Source of the DNA: Elusimicrobiota bacterium
GTDB lineage: Bacteria; CAYTYR01; UBA6262
Assembly (NCBI GenBank): GCA_003153935.1
Contig: PMCA01000005.1
Coordinates: 83,210-147,209 of the forward strand
Length of the DNA: 64,000 bases
Reading direction: 5' to 3'
Below, one piece after another: positions 41,440-50,235 of the stretch. Position 1 is the stretch's first letter. The number at the start of each line of letters is the position of its first letter. The position numbers and the translations under genes are program-made. The notes under the pieces are model-generated. The model was not told the origin of the DNA. It did no database searches and was given only the letters and a program-made list of their open reading frames with translations.

Positions 41440-42501
41440 TTGAAGCCATTAAATAATCTTATCAGTTTTTTATTACTGCTGGGCCTGTTAACCGGTCCAG
41501 CCAGCGTTAAAGCCATGACCATCCCCGAGCATCCGGTTGGCCGGGTAAATGACTTTGCCCGCCTGTTTTCCGCTAAAACCCTGGCACAATTGAATGAAAT
41601 TACTGGCAGCTATGATGCCAAGACCGGCAAGCAGATCGTTATCGCCACGTTCCCTTCCATTGAGGGCGGAGGCCTGGAGGCTTCGGCCTCGGGTATATAT
41701 ACGCAATGGGGAATTGGCCAGGATACGCAGCAACGCGGTGTTCTTATCGTGGTTTTCAGTAAAGAACACCTGGTTAAAATTGAAGTGGGATCGGGGTTGG
41801 GTAAATACCTGCCACAGGACATTTGTTCCGAGGTGATCCGGCAGAATATCAGGCCTTATTTCCAAAAGGGAGATTATGACGCCGGAATGGTCGAGGCCGT
41901 AACCGTTTTGACCAATATCCTGGAAGAACGCAGCGGCGGAGTGGTCACCCAGCGGAAAAATTTGTCAACGGGCGCGAAACTGCTCCTGGCGGCACTGTTG
42001 CTGGCCATCGGCCTCCTGGTCCTGATAATGATACTGCTAAAATACGCGTCCAGTCATGTGCTTGGCGCTGAGGGAATAAGCTCCAGTAAGATCGATATCA
42101 AACCTGCCGACCGGCCCGCGCTGGGAAGCAGCGGCGGTTGGTTCAATGAAGACAAGAGGCACGGCACTCTTCCAGGCAGGTTCTTTACCGAAGCGGAAGT
42201 AGCTAAGCTAAGCGGCGCTATCCGCCAGGCGGAAGAACGGCTGAATGGCCGCATAGTCATCTTCCTGGAAAGAGATATATCCGTGCCGGTATTAGAGCGG
42301 GCGCAAATAATTTTAGCCGGGTTGAACGCAGCCGAGTCCGGGCGCGAACCGGACCGCCTGATCTATCTGGCTATCAAAAATAAATTATTCGCGCTGACGG
42401 GAATTGCAGCGCCGGGGGATAAATTAATAAATACATTACAGGAATACTTTAACCGGGCTGAATACGTGGACGGCCTGAAAAGAATATTAACGGAATTATG
42501 A
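41440..42501 (+). CDS. TPM-domain membrane protein (YgcG family)
   Basis: About 353 residues from TTG 41440, two bases after the argF stop. That start gives a clean signal peptide (LNNLISFLLLLGLLTGPASVKA), whereas longer forms would place charged residues ahead of it. The first TPM domain (about 27-165) has HPVGRVNDFARLFS and the VKIEVGSGLGKYLP strand; a membrane helix (about 185-205) separates it from a second, weaker TPM-like domain (about 235-345). TPM domains act at the envelope and some have phosphatase or repair roles. Substrate unknown. Confidence 0.78.
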   Translation: MKPLNNLISFLLLLGLLTGPASVKAMTIPEHPVGRVNDFARLFSAKTLAQLNEITGSYDAKTGKQIVIATFPSIEGGGLEASASGIYTQWGIGQDTQQRGVLIVVFSKEHLVKIEVGSGLGKYLPQDICSEVIRQNIRPYFQKGDYDAGMVEAVTVLTNILEERSGGVVTQRKNLSTGAKLLLAALLLAIGLLVLIMILLKYASSHVLGAEGISSSKIDIKPADRPALGSSGGWFNEDKRHGTLPGRFFTEAEVAKLSGAIRQAEERLNGRIVIFLERDISVPVLERAQIILAGLNAAESGREPDRLIYLAIKNKLFALTGIAAPGDKLINTLQEYFNRAEYVDGLKRILTEL

Positions 42502-42510
42502 GGTGAGATA

Positions 42511-43305
42511 ATGATCAAGAGTTCGGATATCTTAAAGGCAGTAAGGGAACATAAGCCGGTGGTGCATCACCTGACCAACTGGGTGACTATTTATGATTGC
42601 GCCAATATAGTTAAAGTATTTGGCGCCTCTCCGGTCATGGCCCACGCGCCTGAGGAAGCAGCGGACATGGCCAGGATTGCTTCGGCGCTGGTCCTGAACA
42701 TCGGAACTCTGACCAGTGATTTTGTTGAGTCGATGAAAATCGCCGCCCGGAGCGCCAATACCAAAGGCATACCGGTTATCCTGGACGTATGCGGTGCCGG
42801 GGCCACGCCTTTCCGCGATAAAAAATGTTTGGAGCTGCTGGATACGTTAAAAATCGATATCATCAAAGGAAACGCTTCAGAGATCGCTCGGATCGCCGGC
42901 GAGAACGTGCAGACCAAGGGCGTGGATGCCGGGCATGTAACCAAGGATTTAGTGAGCCTAGCCAGGGAGCTGGCTCGTAAAAGGCAAAGCACCGTGGTTA
43001 TAACCGGGCCAGAGGATATAGTTGCTAATGAAAAAGAAACTTTTGTCGTCAAAAACGGCGTGGAGCTGATGACCCATGTGGTGGGCACGGGCTGTATGGC
43101 CGCTTCGGTGATCGGCACATTTGCCGCGGTAGATAAAGATCTGGTCGAAGCGGCCGCGGCTGGTTTGTGCTGTTATGAAGTGGCCGCTGAGTTAGCCGCT
43201 GAACGAGCGGGTGGCCCGGCTGAGTTCAAACAAAAATTATTTGACGCGGTTTTTAACCTGGCCCCGGCCATGGTAGATAAAAAACAGCGGATCGAAGGCA
43301 GATGA
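42511..43305 (+). CDS. thiM: Hydroxyethylthiazole kinase
   Basis: 264 residues of the ribokinase-like thiamine salvage kinase. VHHLTNWVTIYDCAN, LNIGTL and DVCGAGATPFR are typical, and the C-terminal VVGTGCMAASVIG holds the catalytic anion hole and Cys. It phosphorylates the thiazole moiety. It is coupled to thiE through an ATGA overlap, forming a salvage pair. No thiamine pyrophosphate riboswitch is visible in the 9 bases upstream or near the operon head. Confidence 0.93.
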   Translation: MIKSSDILKAVREHKPVVHHLTNWVTIYDCANIVKVFGASPVMAHAPEEAADMARIASALVLNIGTLTSDFVESMKIAARSANTKGIPVILDVCGAGATPFRDKKCLELLDTLKIDIIKGNASEIARIAGENVQTKGVDAGHVTKDLVSLARELARKRQSTVVITGPEDIVANEKETFVVKNGVELMTHVVGTGCMAASVIGTFAAVDKDLVEAAAAGLCCYEVAAELAAERAGGPAEFKQKLFDAVFNLAPAMVDKKQRIEGR

Positions 43306-43904
43306 AGGGCTATTATTTCATTACTGACGAAGACCTGAGCTTGGCCGGCAATAGCGCGGATGTCAAAAACGCGGTTGCCGCCGGGGTGCGGGTAGTGCAG
43401 TACCGCCGCAAATGCGGCTCTACGCAGGAGCTGTTCAGGGAAGCCAGCCGGTTAAAGAAACTGTGTCGTAAAACTCTGTTCCTGGTCAACGATCGGGTAG
43501 ACATTGCCCTGGCGGTAGACGCTGACGGGGTCCATTTAGGACAGGACGACCTGCCTTATGAGACAGCCAGGGAATTACTGGGTCCCAAAAAGATAATCGG
43601 CGTCACGGTGCATACTTTAGGCGAGGCCCGCCGGGCGCAAAGCGCCAGGGCGGATTATCTGGGTGTTTCACCGATATTTGCCACAGGCACTAAGAAAGAC
43701 GCAGGTGAGCCAACAGGCCTGGAGTTAATTCGGCAGATAAAGAAGAAAATTGCTTTGCCCTTAGTGGCCATTGGTGGTATAAATCTAAGTAACGCGGCGG
43801 CGGTCGTAATCGCCGGGGCAGACGCCGTATGCGCTATCAGCGCGGTGGTTACTAAAAAAGACGTAAAACGGGAAATTCGGAAATTCCAGCAATTATTTAA
43901 ATAG
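43302..43904 (+). CDS. thiE: Thiamine-phosphate synthase
   Basis: A 200-residue TIM barrel that joins the pyrimidine and thiazole phosphates. VVQYRRK with the diphosphate-binding Arg/Lys, LFLVNDRVDIALAVDADGVHLGQ, YLGVSPIFATGTKKDAG and VAIGGI are the family landmarks. It is translationally coupled to thiM. With only thiM and thiE here, the pyrimidine branch must come from elsewhere or from the medium. Confidence 0.94.
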   Translation: MKGYYFITDEDLSLAGNSADVKNAVAAGVRVVQYRRKCGSTQELFREASRLKKLCRKTLFLVNDRVDIALAVDADGVHLGQDDLPYETARELLGPKKIIGVTVHTLGEARRAQSARADYLGVSPIFATGTKKDAGEPTGLELIRQIKKKIALPLVAIGGINLSNAAAVVIAGADAVCAISAVVTKKDVKREIRKFQQLFK

Positions 43905-43931
43905 AAATTCTACCCTAAGGCAGGAGGCGCC

Positions 43932-45863
43932 ATGGAGCAGTTGCCTGTTCCTAAATTCAAATTAGAATCCCCGGGTTCGGATACGGTCATAGATTACCGC
44001 CAATTCGGCGAATTCCGTAATCTGGGCAGCGTGGATTATGAATTTGTCATTAAAGACGAGGCGGGCCTGGCGCGCGCGGCGGGAGAGGGCGTTTATCCCA
44101 ATAAATATGATTTTTCCCAGGACGCGTATTACCAGAGTATAAAAAGCAAGGGACTTCTGGGCACCAGCGTTTGGAGCCGTTTATATACCGATAATTCCCA
44201 GGCCGATTTTTTCGCCTGGGCCACCGCCGACAATATAGAGCCCGGGGTCAGGCAATTCTTTATCGCGGAGAACCTGCGCTACGCCGGCCTGATCATGCAG
44301 TCTATAAAGGCGTTTTACGCTGCGCTGGTGCATTTCCCCCGCAGTATCTGCTGGTCAAACGATAACCGCAGCTTTTTCTGGTTCATCGGCCAGGCCGCGA
44401 TCGTTAAGATCAACCATCTTTGCCGCCAGTATCCGGAGCTGGGCGTGCGGTTGGAGGGCGCAGATTTCAACATCGGCGGCCACCGCGAATATCCCCTGCG
44501 CAATATTGATATCGGCCGGGAGAAGATCGAGATCATACCCGGATTCTTCGTACCCTGGGGCCGTAACGAGCGCATGAAAGAAGAAATGGATTTTAACACT
44601 CTGGAGGTCAAGAAGACTATAGGCAAAGGCAAGGTGCAATTAGTGCAGTTCTCCAACCGGCACTGGCAGATGAGGGTGGACGGCAAGCCTTTCTTTGTCA
44701 AGGGGATGACTTATTCTCCCACCGCGGTCGGGGAGACTCCTTTTCCCGAAACCTTGACTAAATTTCCAGACGCTAAACCGCTATCCAACTGGATGTGGCA
44801 GGATAGCAACCAGAACGGCATCATCGACGCTCCCTATGAAACCTGGGTGGATAAAAACCGGAACCGCGTCCAGGATCAGGATGAACCCGTAGTTGGCGAT
44901 TTCAAACTGCTCAAGGATATGGGGTGCAACTGTATCCGCGTCTATCACCAGCCGGAAGACAACAAATACAATTACGGATACATCAATAAACCGCTGTTAA
45001 GGGACATGTATCTTAATTACGGCATCAGGGTTGCCCTGGGCGATTTCCTGGGCGCTTATTGCATCGGGTCGGGGGCGACGACCGAGAAAGGCACTGATTA
45101 CAGCAACCCGGCCCAGCGCGCTTTAATGCGCGAGATCGTGCATGACCTGGTGCAGGATAATAAGAACGAACCTTATATCTTGATGTGGGTCATTGGTAAC
45201 GAGAATGATATGCCGGATATTAACAGCATTAACCGGGTCTATACCAATGCCTACGAGAATCCCATACCGTACGTCACCTTTATAAACGAGATCGCCATGA
45301 TGATCCACGAGCTGGATCCTAATCATCCGGTGGCGGTGAGCAACAATGATGTGATACATCTTAATTATTTCCGCGAATTGGCTCCCGCCGTGGATATCTT
45401 CGGCGTGAACGCCTACAAGGGCCCGGACGGGTTCGGCGAACTTTGGCAACAGGTCTACCGGATCTACGATAAGCCGGTGTTGATCACGGAGTTTGGCAGC
45501 GATTGCTATCACCCGGGTCAGGGCGTAAGCGAAGGGGAGCAGAAGGTTTACCACGAGGCTTGCTGGAAAGACATCATGTACAACCGGGCCAGCCGCGGCG
45601 GCTATGGCAACGCCATAGGCGGCATAGTGTTCGAATGGCTGGATGAATGGTGGAAGGCCAGCAAGAACAAGTCACCGTTCAAGCATGATACGGAACATAA
45701 CGCTATCTTTGTGATGACTGACGGTACGGTGAGCGAAGAATGGTTCGGTATCTGCGGGCAGGGGGACGGCAAACACTCGCCGTTCCTGCGTGAACTGCGC
45801 AGTTCCTATAATTTATACAAGATGATGTGGAATGACTGGCCGATCTTCGAAACAAAGAAGTAG
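43932..45863 (+). CDS. GH2-like glycoside hydrolase with calcium-loop insert
   Basis: A 643-residue protein. Residues about 250-620 resemble the catalytic barrel of glycoside hydrolase family 2/5: HWQMRVDGKPFFVKGMTYSP opens it, VIGNENDM supplies the acid/base Glu after Asn, and LITEFGSDCYH the nucleophile Glu. Between the first strands lies an insert with DSNQNGIID and DKNRNRVQDQDEP, spaced like dockerin or EF-hand calcium loops. The N-terminal 240 residues are unrecognised. No signal peptide is present, so it may act on intracellular glycans unless exported otherwise. A GGAGG site precedes the ATG. Confidence 0.75.
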   Translation: MEQLPVPKFKLESPGSDTVIDYRQFGEFRNLGSVDYEFVIKDEAGLARAAGEGVYPNKYDFSQDAYYQSIKSKGLLGTSVWSRLYTDNSQADFFAWATADNIEPGVRQFFIAENLRYAGLIMQSIKAFYAALVHFPRSICWSNDNRSFFWFIGQAAIVKINHLCRQYPELGVRLEGADFNIGGHREYPLRNIDIGREKIEIIPGFFVPWGRNERMKEEMDFNTLEVKKTIGKGKVQLVQFSNRHWQMRVDGKPFFVKGMTYSPTAVGETPFPETLTKFPDAKPLSNWMWQDSNQNGIIDAPYETWVDKNRNRVQDQDEPVVGDFKLLKDMGCNCIRVYHQPEDNKYNYGYINKPLLRDMYLNYGIRVALGDFLGAYCIGSGATTEKGTDYSNPAQRALMREIVHDLVQDNKNEPYILMWVIGNENDMPDINSINRVYTNAYENPIPYVTFINEIAMMIHELDPNHPVAVSNNDVIHLNYFRELAPAVDIFGVNAYKGPDGFGELWQQVYRIYDKPVLITEFGSDCYHPGQGVSEGEQKVYHEACWKDIMYNRASRGGYGNAIGGIVFEWLDEWWKASKNKSPFKHDTEHNAIFVMTDGTVSEEWFGICGQGDGKHSPFLRELRSSYNLYKMMWNDWPIFETKK

Positions 45864-45874
45864 GGGATATTACT

Positions 45875-47542
45875 ATGGTTATGGAAGCGATCATATCCGT
45901 TCTTTTTTGGTTATTGATCTTAGGCCTGATCCTGCGGGTTATATTAAGTAGAAAAGGAAGATACCTTAGCTGGCTGCAAAAACAGCTGCCCATGTGGGAA
46001 GGGAAAAATCTTTTAACCAGGCAGCAGGGAGATGCTATCCTTGCTTCATATAATCTAAAAAGAATAGATGCCCCAAAGAAGATGGACACGGTAAAGGTTT
46101 TGACGCTGATAGGAGCTATTTTTATTGGCGTAGGGGTAATATTTCTGGTAGCCAGTAATTGGCAGGTAATTCCCCAAATGGTTCGTACCGTAATGATCCT
46201 GGCTGTAACGATTGGCACTCTATATGCCGGCTATTATTTCTCATATGAAAAAACTGAGTATCCTCAATTGGGGAAGAGCTTGCTTTTATTGGCCGGTTTA
46301 TTTTGGGGTGGCAGCATAGCGCTGATTGCCCAGATTTATAATATTCCTGCTTCGAAGAACTGGTATATCCTGCTTTTGTGGTCCTTCCCGATCCTGCCAC
46401 TGGCCTATTTTTTTGAGAATGAATATATATTTGTTTTATCCTCCGCCTTGTTTCTAATCTGGAATTTCGCTTTCAGTGTCAGTAATAACGTGGCTAATTA
46501 TTACTACCCCGTCATCGTTTTCTTAATACTTATTCCGCTAGGATATAAATTTAAATCCCGGGAGTTTATTAATGTCATGGGGTTGATCATAGCTGCGGCC
46601 TATTGTATTTTTACTAAGTATGAATACGTAACTTTACTAATAAGCTTGGGGTTATTGCTTTACTTTATTTTTTGGCGCAAAGGGGAAGAGTCCTATCTGG
46701 TCGCTTGCGCTTTGGGGTTTTTAAGCTGGTTGCTGGCTTTCTTCGTTACTAGAGAAACGGTCCCAAATTTTTATTTTATGGTTCCGCTAATAATTTTATT
46801 TTATTTGTCGTACCTATATAGGTCCAGGATAATATTAGCGCTTACCTTAACCAGCACTATTATTTGGCTTAATTTAATAATCGCTGCTTTCATGAAAATT
46901 TATCATCAAGATTACAGCATTATAGCCTTTGCCGTTTTACACACACTGTTGGGCGCGGTTATGTATATAGTGGGGATGATGCACCAGGAAAATGATAAGG
47001 AATATGCCGTAGTTTATAAGGGTGCCGGATTCTCTATTTCTTTTGTTTCCATGTTTATGCTGGCCTTTAAGCAAATTTTTGATTCAACCCATAATAACGC
47101 TCAGACCTGCCTCTACTTTAGCTCTTTTGTGGCTCTGTTGGTTTTTCTCATGCTCCTGATTGTTTTTGCGTTTAAAGGGTATTTGAAACCAAAAAGAGCC
47201 AGATTAGAACTAGGTGGCCTAAGCCTAATGGTATTAGTAAGTATTATTATTCTTTTGAATCCTGGCCAGGCCTTAATCAATACTATCGCAGCTAACATGG
47301 TCTTGATAGCTTTTGCCATACTTACTATTTTGCTCGGTGTTGAAGAGCAAGAGCCGACATTGTTTAATATCGGCATAGCCATCTTTGTTTTATTTATCAT
47401 CACCAGATACATAGATATATTCTGGAAACTGCAAGAGAAGTCCATGTTCTTTATCATTAGCGGGATTGTTTTGCTCTTCGGGGGAATGTATTTAGAGAAA
47501 AAACGTAGGCAAATTGTCGAAAGGATGAAGGCAAGTGAATAA
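45875..47542 (+). CDS. DUF2157 polytopic membrane protein
   Basis: A 555-residue protein: a cytoplasmic N-terminus with WLQKQLPMWEGKNLLTRQQGDAIL, typical of DUF2157, then about 14 hydrophobic helices. Function unknown. It overlaps the next gene, a GDYXXLXY protein; the two families are often adjacent, which supports both calls. The coding sequence is visibly richer in A+T, with more TTT/ATT/TTA codons, than neighbours on both sides, suggesting different origin or constraint. Confidence 0.8.
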   Translation: MVMEAIISVLFWLLILGLILRVILSRKGRYLSWLQKQLPMWEGKNLLTRQQGDAILASYNLKRIDAPKKMDTVKVLTLIGAIFIGVGVIFLVASNWQVIPQMVRTVMILAVTIGTLYAGYYFSYEKTEYPQLGKSLLLLAGLFWGGSIALIAQIYNIPASKNWYILLLWSFPILPLAYFFENEYIFVLSSALFLIWNFAFSVSNNVANYYYPVIVFLILIPLGYKFKSREFINVMGLIIAAAYCIFTKYEYVTLLISLGLLLYFIFWRKGEESYLVACALGFLSWLLAFFVTRETVPNFYFMVPLIILFYLSYLYRSRIILALTLTSTIIWLNLIIAAFMKIYHQDYSIIAFAVLHTLLGAVMYIVGMMHQENDKEYAVVYKGAGFSISFVSMFMLAFKQIFDSTHNNAQTCLYFSSFVALLVFLMLLIVFAFKGYLKPKRARLELGGLSLMVLVSIIILLNPGQALINTIAANMVLIAFAILTILLGVEEQEPTLFNIGIAIFVLFIITRYIDIFWKLQEKSMFFIISGIVLLFGGMYLEKKRRQIVERMKASE

Positions 47543-48071
47543 AAAGGCCATTTTATTTATTATCGCCGGAATATGGATAGCTATAGCGGTATTTTTAATA
47601 ATTTCCAAGGAGCAAATCTTATCCGAGGGCAAGGTTGTTTTGCTGGAAACGGTACCGGTCGACCCTCGTGATATGCTGCGCGGTGATTATGTTGTATTGA
47701 ATTATAAAATAAGTAATATTAATTTAAATGGAGTTAGAAGCGAATTAAACAACTATAACATAGGACAATATGTAATGGTCAACCTGGAGCAGGAAGGTAA
47801 ATTCTGGCAGCCAAAAGCTGTTGGTATAACTAATTTACCACAAACTGGAGTTAATATTCGAGGTAAGATTAAAGACTGTGGCGGGATATCCTTAAGACTT
47901 GAATATGGGATCGAAAGTTATTTTGTGCCTGAAGGAAAGGGAAATCTAATAGCGGACTACCTGCGACGTGGTTCAGGCAAAGAAGTTGGGGTGGAAGTTT
48001 CTGTCGGTAATAGAGGGGATGCGATAATTAAACGAATATTGATAGATGACATCCCTGTTAAATTCAACTAA
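47535..48071 (+). CDS. GDYXXLXY-domain membrane-anchored protein
   Basis: A 178-residue protein with one N-terminal membrane helix (about 5-22) and an extracytoplasmic part holding the namesake RGDYVVLNY near residue 52. It is the usual partner of DUF2157 proteins and overlaps that gene by 8 bases from GTG 47535. Function unknown; cell-surface or stress roles have been suggested for such pairs only by association. It shares the A+T-rich composition of its partner. It converges on the PilZ gene with a 4-base overlap. Confidence 0.8.
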   Translation: MNKKAILFIIAGIWIAIAVFLIISKEQILSEGKVVLLETVPVDPRDMLRGDYVVLNYKISNINLNGVRSELNNYNIGQYVMVNLEQEGKFWQPKAVGITNLPQTGVNIRGKIKDCGGISLRLEYGIESYFVPEGKGNLIADYLRRGSGKEVGVEVSVGNRGDAIIKRILIDDIPVKFN

Positions 48072-48418
48072 GTGATGACTTCCTGGCGGTTGACGGACAG
48101 GGAGTTAATGGAATCTACGAGTTTTTTCAGATGGTAAGCGTTGTAATTGGTGATCTCCACGCCTAAATGGTAACCGTCATCGGTTTTAGCCAGGTATTTG
48201 ATCTCACCCAGGATGCTGAAAAATTTCTTCCCGTCCTTGAAATCTATATTCATATTGATCCTGTTGCCTTTGGTATATTGGTTAGCGGTCAGGATGTTGG
48301 CGCCCTGCAGATTTATGTCCAGGATCGTGCCCTTGAACTTTACTTCAGCGTCGAAATTGTCGTTAAAGGTTACCGGCAATTTAGCTTTATAACGGGGTAA
48401 GTTGCGTTTTTCCTGCAT
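48068..48418 (-). CDS. PilZ-domain protein (c-di-GMP receptor)
   Basis: A 116-residue single PilZ domain on the minus strand. RNLPRYKAKLPV provides the R-x3-R arginines, and DINLQGANIL stands in for the D-x-S-x-x-G motif (Asn replacing Ser). It would bind c-di-GMP made by cyclases such as the one at 6532. It has its own promoter upstream (48447-48475) and an AAAGGA ribosome site, and is one of the few minus-strand genes here. Target unknown. Confidence 0.85.
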   Translation of the reverse strand: MQEKRNLPRYKAKLPVTFNDNFDAEVKFKGTILDINLQGANILTANQYTKGNRINMNIDFKDGKKFFSILGEIKYLAKTDDGYHLGVEITNYNAYHLKKLVDSINSLSVNRQEVIT

Positions 48419-48446
48419 GAGTATTCCTTTCGCGTTTTGATATGTT

Positions 48447-48475
48447 TTTTTACCTTATTTACGGCGTAGTGTCAA
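48447..48475 (-). promoter_or_regulatory. Promoter of the PilZ gene
   Basis: Read on the minus strand: TTGACA (48475-48470), 17 bases, TAAAAA (48452-48447). The bases before the -10 are GG, as at several other promoters here. It lies 29 bases before the PilZ start codon. Confidence 0.55.
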
Positions 48476-48496
48476 GATTTATTTGGAGGAGCGGTT

Positions 48497-49153
48497 ATGG
48501 CGACAATGATCAGGGCGATGTTCTCTAAGCTCCGGCAGTATTTTGTCTCCGGTTTTATCCTGATGCTGCCTATCTTCCTGACTTTTTGGGTGCTTTCCAT
48601 CCTGTTCCGTATCTCCGATGGGTTCCTGGGCGGGTTTATTAACGCCTTCCTGTACGACAATTACGGCTATCGCATCCCCGGCCTGGGCATATTTATTATG
48701 GTGCTACTGGTCCTGGCGGTGGGCGCGCTGGCCTCTAATGTTTTTGCCCGGCGTATCTTCCCCAATATGGAGCACTGGCTGCTGCGATTCCCGATCGTCC
48801 GCAGTATTTACCCGCCCGCCAAGCAGTTAACCCAGTTCATGTTCTCGGAAAAAAAGGACCAGCAATTCAGCCGCACTGCTCTGGTGCGCTGGCCGCACAA
48901 GGATTGCTTCACTCTGGGGTTTATCACTAGGACCGGTTTAGAGAATTCCGGCTTTAAAAAGGGCGGTAAATACCATACGGTATTTATTCCCACCGTGCCC
49001 AACCCTATTACCGGTTTTATCACTATTTTTGAAGAGCAGGACATAGTCTTCCTGGACTTGGGAGTGGATGAAGCCCTGAAGATGATCTTCTCGGGTGGAG
49101 TGGTTTCCCCCAATGTATTCAAAACCAAGTCGCCGGATAGCTATACTACTTAG
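48497..49153 (+). CDS. DUF502 family membrane protein
   Basis: A 218-residue protein with two N-terminal membrane helices (about 16-40 and 58-85) and a soluble domain. YFVSGFILMLPIFLTFWVL, RSIYPPAKQLTQF and FIPTVPNPITGFI are characteristic of DUF502, a family of unknown function widespread in Gram-negative bacteria. A GGAGG site precedes ATG 48497. It diverges from the PilZ gene. Confidence 0.88.
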   Translation: MATMIRAMFSKLRQYFVSGFILMLPIFLTFWVLSILFRISDGFLGGFINAFLYDNYGYRIPGLGIFIMVLLVLAVGALASNVFARRIFPNMEHWLLRFPIVRSIYPPAKQLTQFMFSEKKDQQFSRTALVRWPHKDCFTLGFITRTGLENSGFKKGGKYHTVFIPTVPNPITGFITIFEEQDIVFLDLGVDEALKMIFSGGVVSPNVFKTKSPDSYTT

Positions 49154-49211
49154 AAAGAGCTTAACCATATTCAAGACGAAGACCTAATAAAATAATGGGA
49201 AGGAGATTGAT

Positions 49212-49535
49212 ATGAGTAACGAAATAATTGTGACCGATGCGACTTTTGAGCAAGAGGTACTGAAGGCGGACCAACCTGTGCTGGTGGATTTTTGGGCGAG
49301 CTGGTGCGGTCCTTGCATGTTGCTGGGTCCGGTAATTGAGGAAGTGGCCAACGACTTTGCCGGTAAGGCCAAAGTCTGTAAGTTGAACACCGATGAGAAT
49401 GAGCAGACCGCTGCCCAGTACCGCATCAACGCTATCCCAGCGCTGTTGTTTTTTAAGGGTGGGCAGTTGGTTGACCAGAGCATTGGCGTGGTCAGCAAGA
49501 AAGCCATCGCGGAAAAGCTTAATAAGCTTTTATAA
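49212..49535 (+). CDS. trxA: Thioredoxin
   Basis: A 107-residue cytoplasmic thioredoxin with WASWCGPCMLLGPVI (active-site CGPC near residue 33) and the cis-Pro loop INAIPALLFF. It reduces protein disulfides. AAGGAG lies upstream. The neighbouring ferredoxin:thioredoxin reductase gene 6 bases downstream shows the likely electron source: reduced ferredoxin rather than NADPH. Confidence 0.95.
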   Translation: MSNEIIVTDATFEQEVLKADQPVLVDFWASWCGPCMLLGPVIEEVANDFAGKAKVCKLNTDENEQTAAQYRINAIPALLFFKGGQLVDQSIGVVSKKAIAEKLNKLL

Positions 49536-49540
49536 TATTT

Positions 49541-49822
49541 ATGGCTGATGAACTGAGGGAAGAAAAAGAAAAAATAAGGCGCTTTGTGGATAAATATTGC
49601 GCTGCCCATAATTTACGGCTGAATCCCGACGAAAGCGCCGTGGAAATGATCATTGAGGGATTAGCCAGGAATAAAATCAATCGCGGACTCAGGTATTGTC
49701 CCTGCCGGGCATTAACCGGTAACGCGGTGGAGGATAAGCAGAAAGCCTGTCCGTGTTTATGGCACAAGCTGGAGATAGAAAAAGAAGGGCATTGTCACTG
49801 CGGTTTATTTTTTAAGAAGTGA
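49541..49822 (+). CDS. Ferredoxin:thioredoxin reductase, catalytic subunit
   Basis: 93 residues with the diagnostic pattern: a Cys in KYCAAHN, then YCPCRAL, ACPCLWH and GHCHCGLF, i.e. seven cysteines binding the [4Fe-4S] cluster and the adjacent redox disulfide. It passes single electrons from ferredoxin to the thioredoxin encoded just upstream. No variable subunit is next to it, in line with the FTR of non-photosynthetic anaerobes. It joins thiol redox state to the ferredoxin pool that the hydrogenase also uses. It converges with mazG, overlapping by 18 bases. Confidence 0.92.
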   Translation: MADELREEKEKIRRFVDKYCAAHNLRLNPDESAVEMIIEGLARNKINRGLRYCPCRALTGNAVEDKQKACPCLWHKLEIEKEGHCHCGLFFKK

Positions 49823-50200
49823 TTTTTCTTTTAACTTGATCCGGTTCCAGTTAATAATTACTTCGCGGGCGTTTTTCACCTTTATCTTACCGAAAACATG
49901 AGGGTGCCGCCTTTTTAACTTGCGTACCAGCCCGCGGATCACGTCGTCGATGTTGAATTCGCCGTTCTCCCTGGCTATTTGCGCGTGAAAAACCACCTGT
50001 AACAGGACATCGCCCAGCTCCTCGCACAAATGTTCCGGGTCATTTTCCTGGATGGCCTCGATAACCTCCCGGGATTCTTCCCGGAGGTATTTTTTCAGGG
50101 TCTGGTGGGTCTGGTGCTTGTCCCAGGGGCAGCCTTGGGGCGACCGCAGCTGCGCCATAATATCAATTAATTCGGTGAAGGGTGCCTTACGCTTTTTCAT
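49805..50200 (-). CDS. mazG: MazG-family nucleoside triphosphate pyrophosphohydrolase
   Basis: About 131 residues on the minus strand from ATG 50200, preferred because AGAGGGG lies just before it; a start 36 bases earlier would overlap the divergent gene. A single MazG domain with LREESREVIEAI and LCEELGDVLLQVVFHA gives the Glu-x2-Glu...Glu-x2-Asp magnesium site, and CPWDKHQTHQTL is typical of the N-terminus. It hydrolyses non-canonical NTPs to NMPs. Shorter than the two-domain E. coli MazG but common. Confidence 0.9.
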   Translation of the reverse strand: MKKRKAPFTELIDIMAQLRSPQGCPWDKHQTHQTLKKYLREESREVIEAIQENDPEHLCEELGDVLLQVVFHAQIARENGEFNIDDVIRGLVRKLKRRHPHVFGKIKVKNAREVIINWNRIKLKEKSLLKK

Positions 50201-50235
50201 AGCCCCTCTTATAACATAAATCAACTGAGGACTCA

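Noticed and set aside
42440-42511. TPP riboswitch upstream of thiM
   Set aside because: The upstream bases are coding for the TPM protein and lack the thi-box core.
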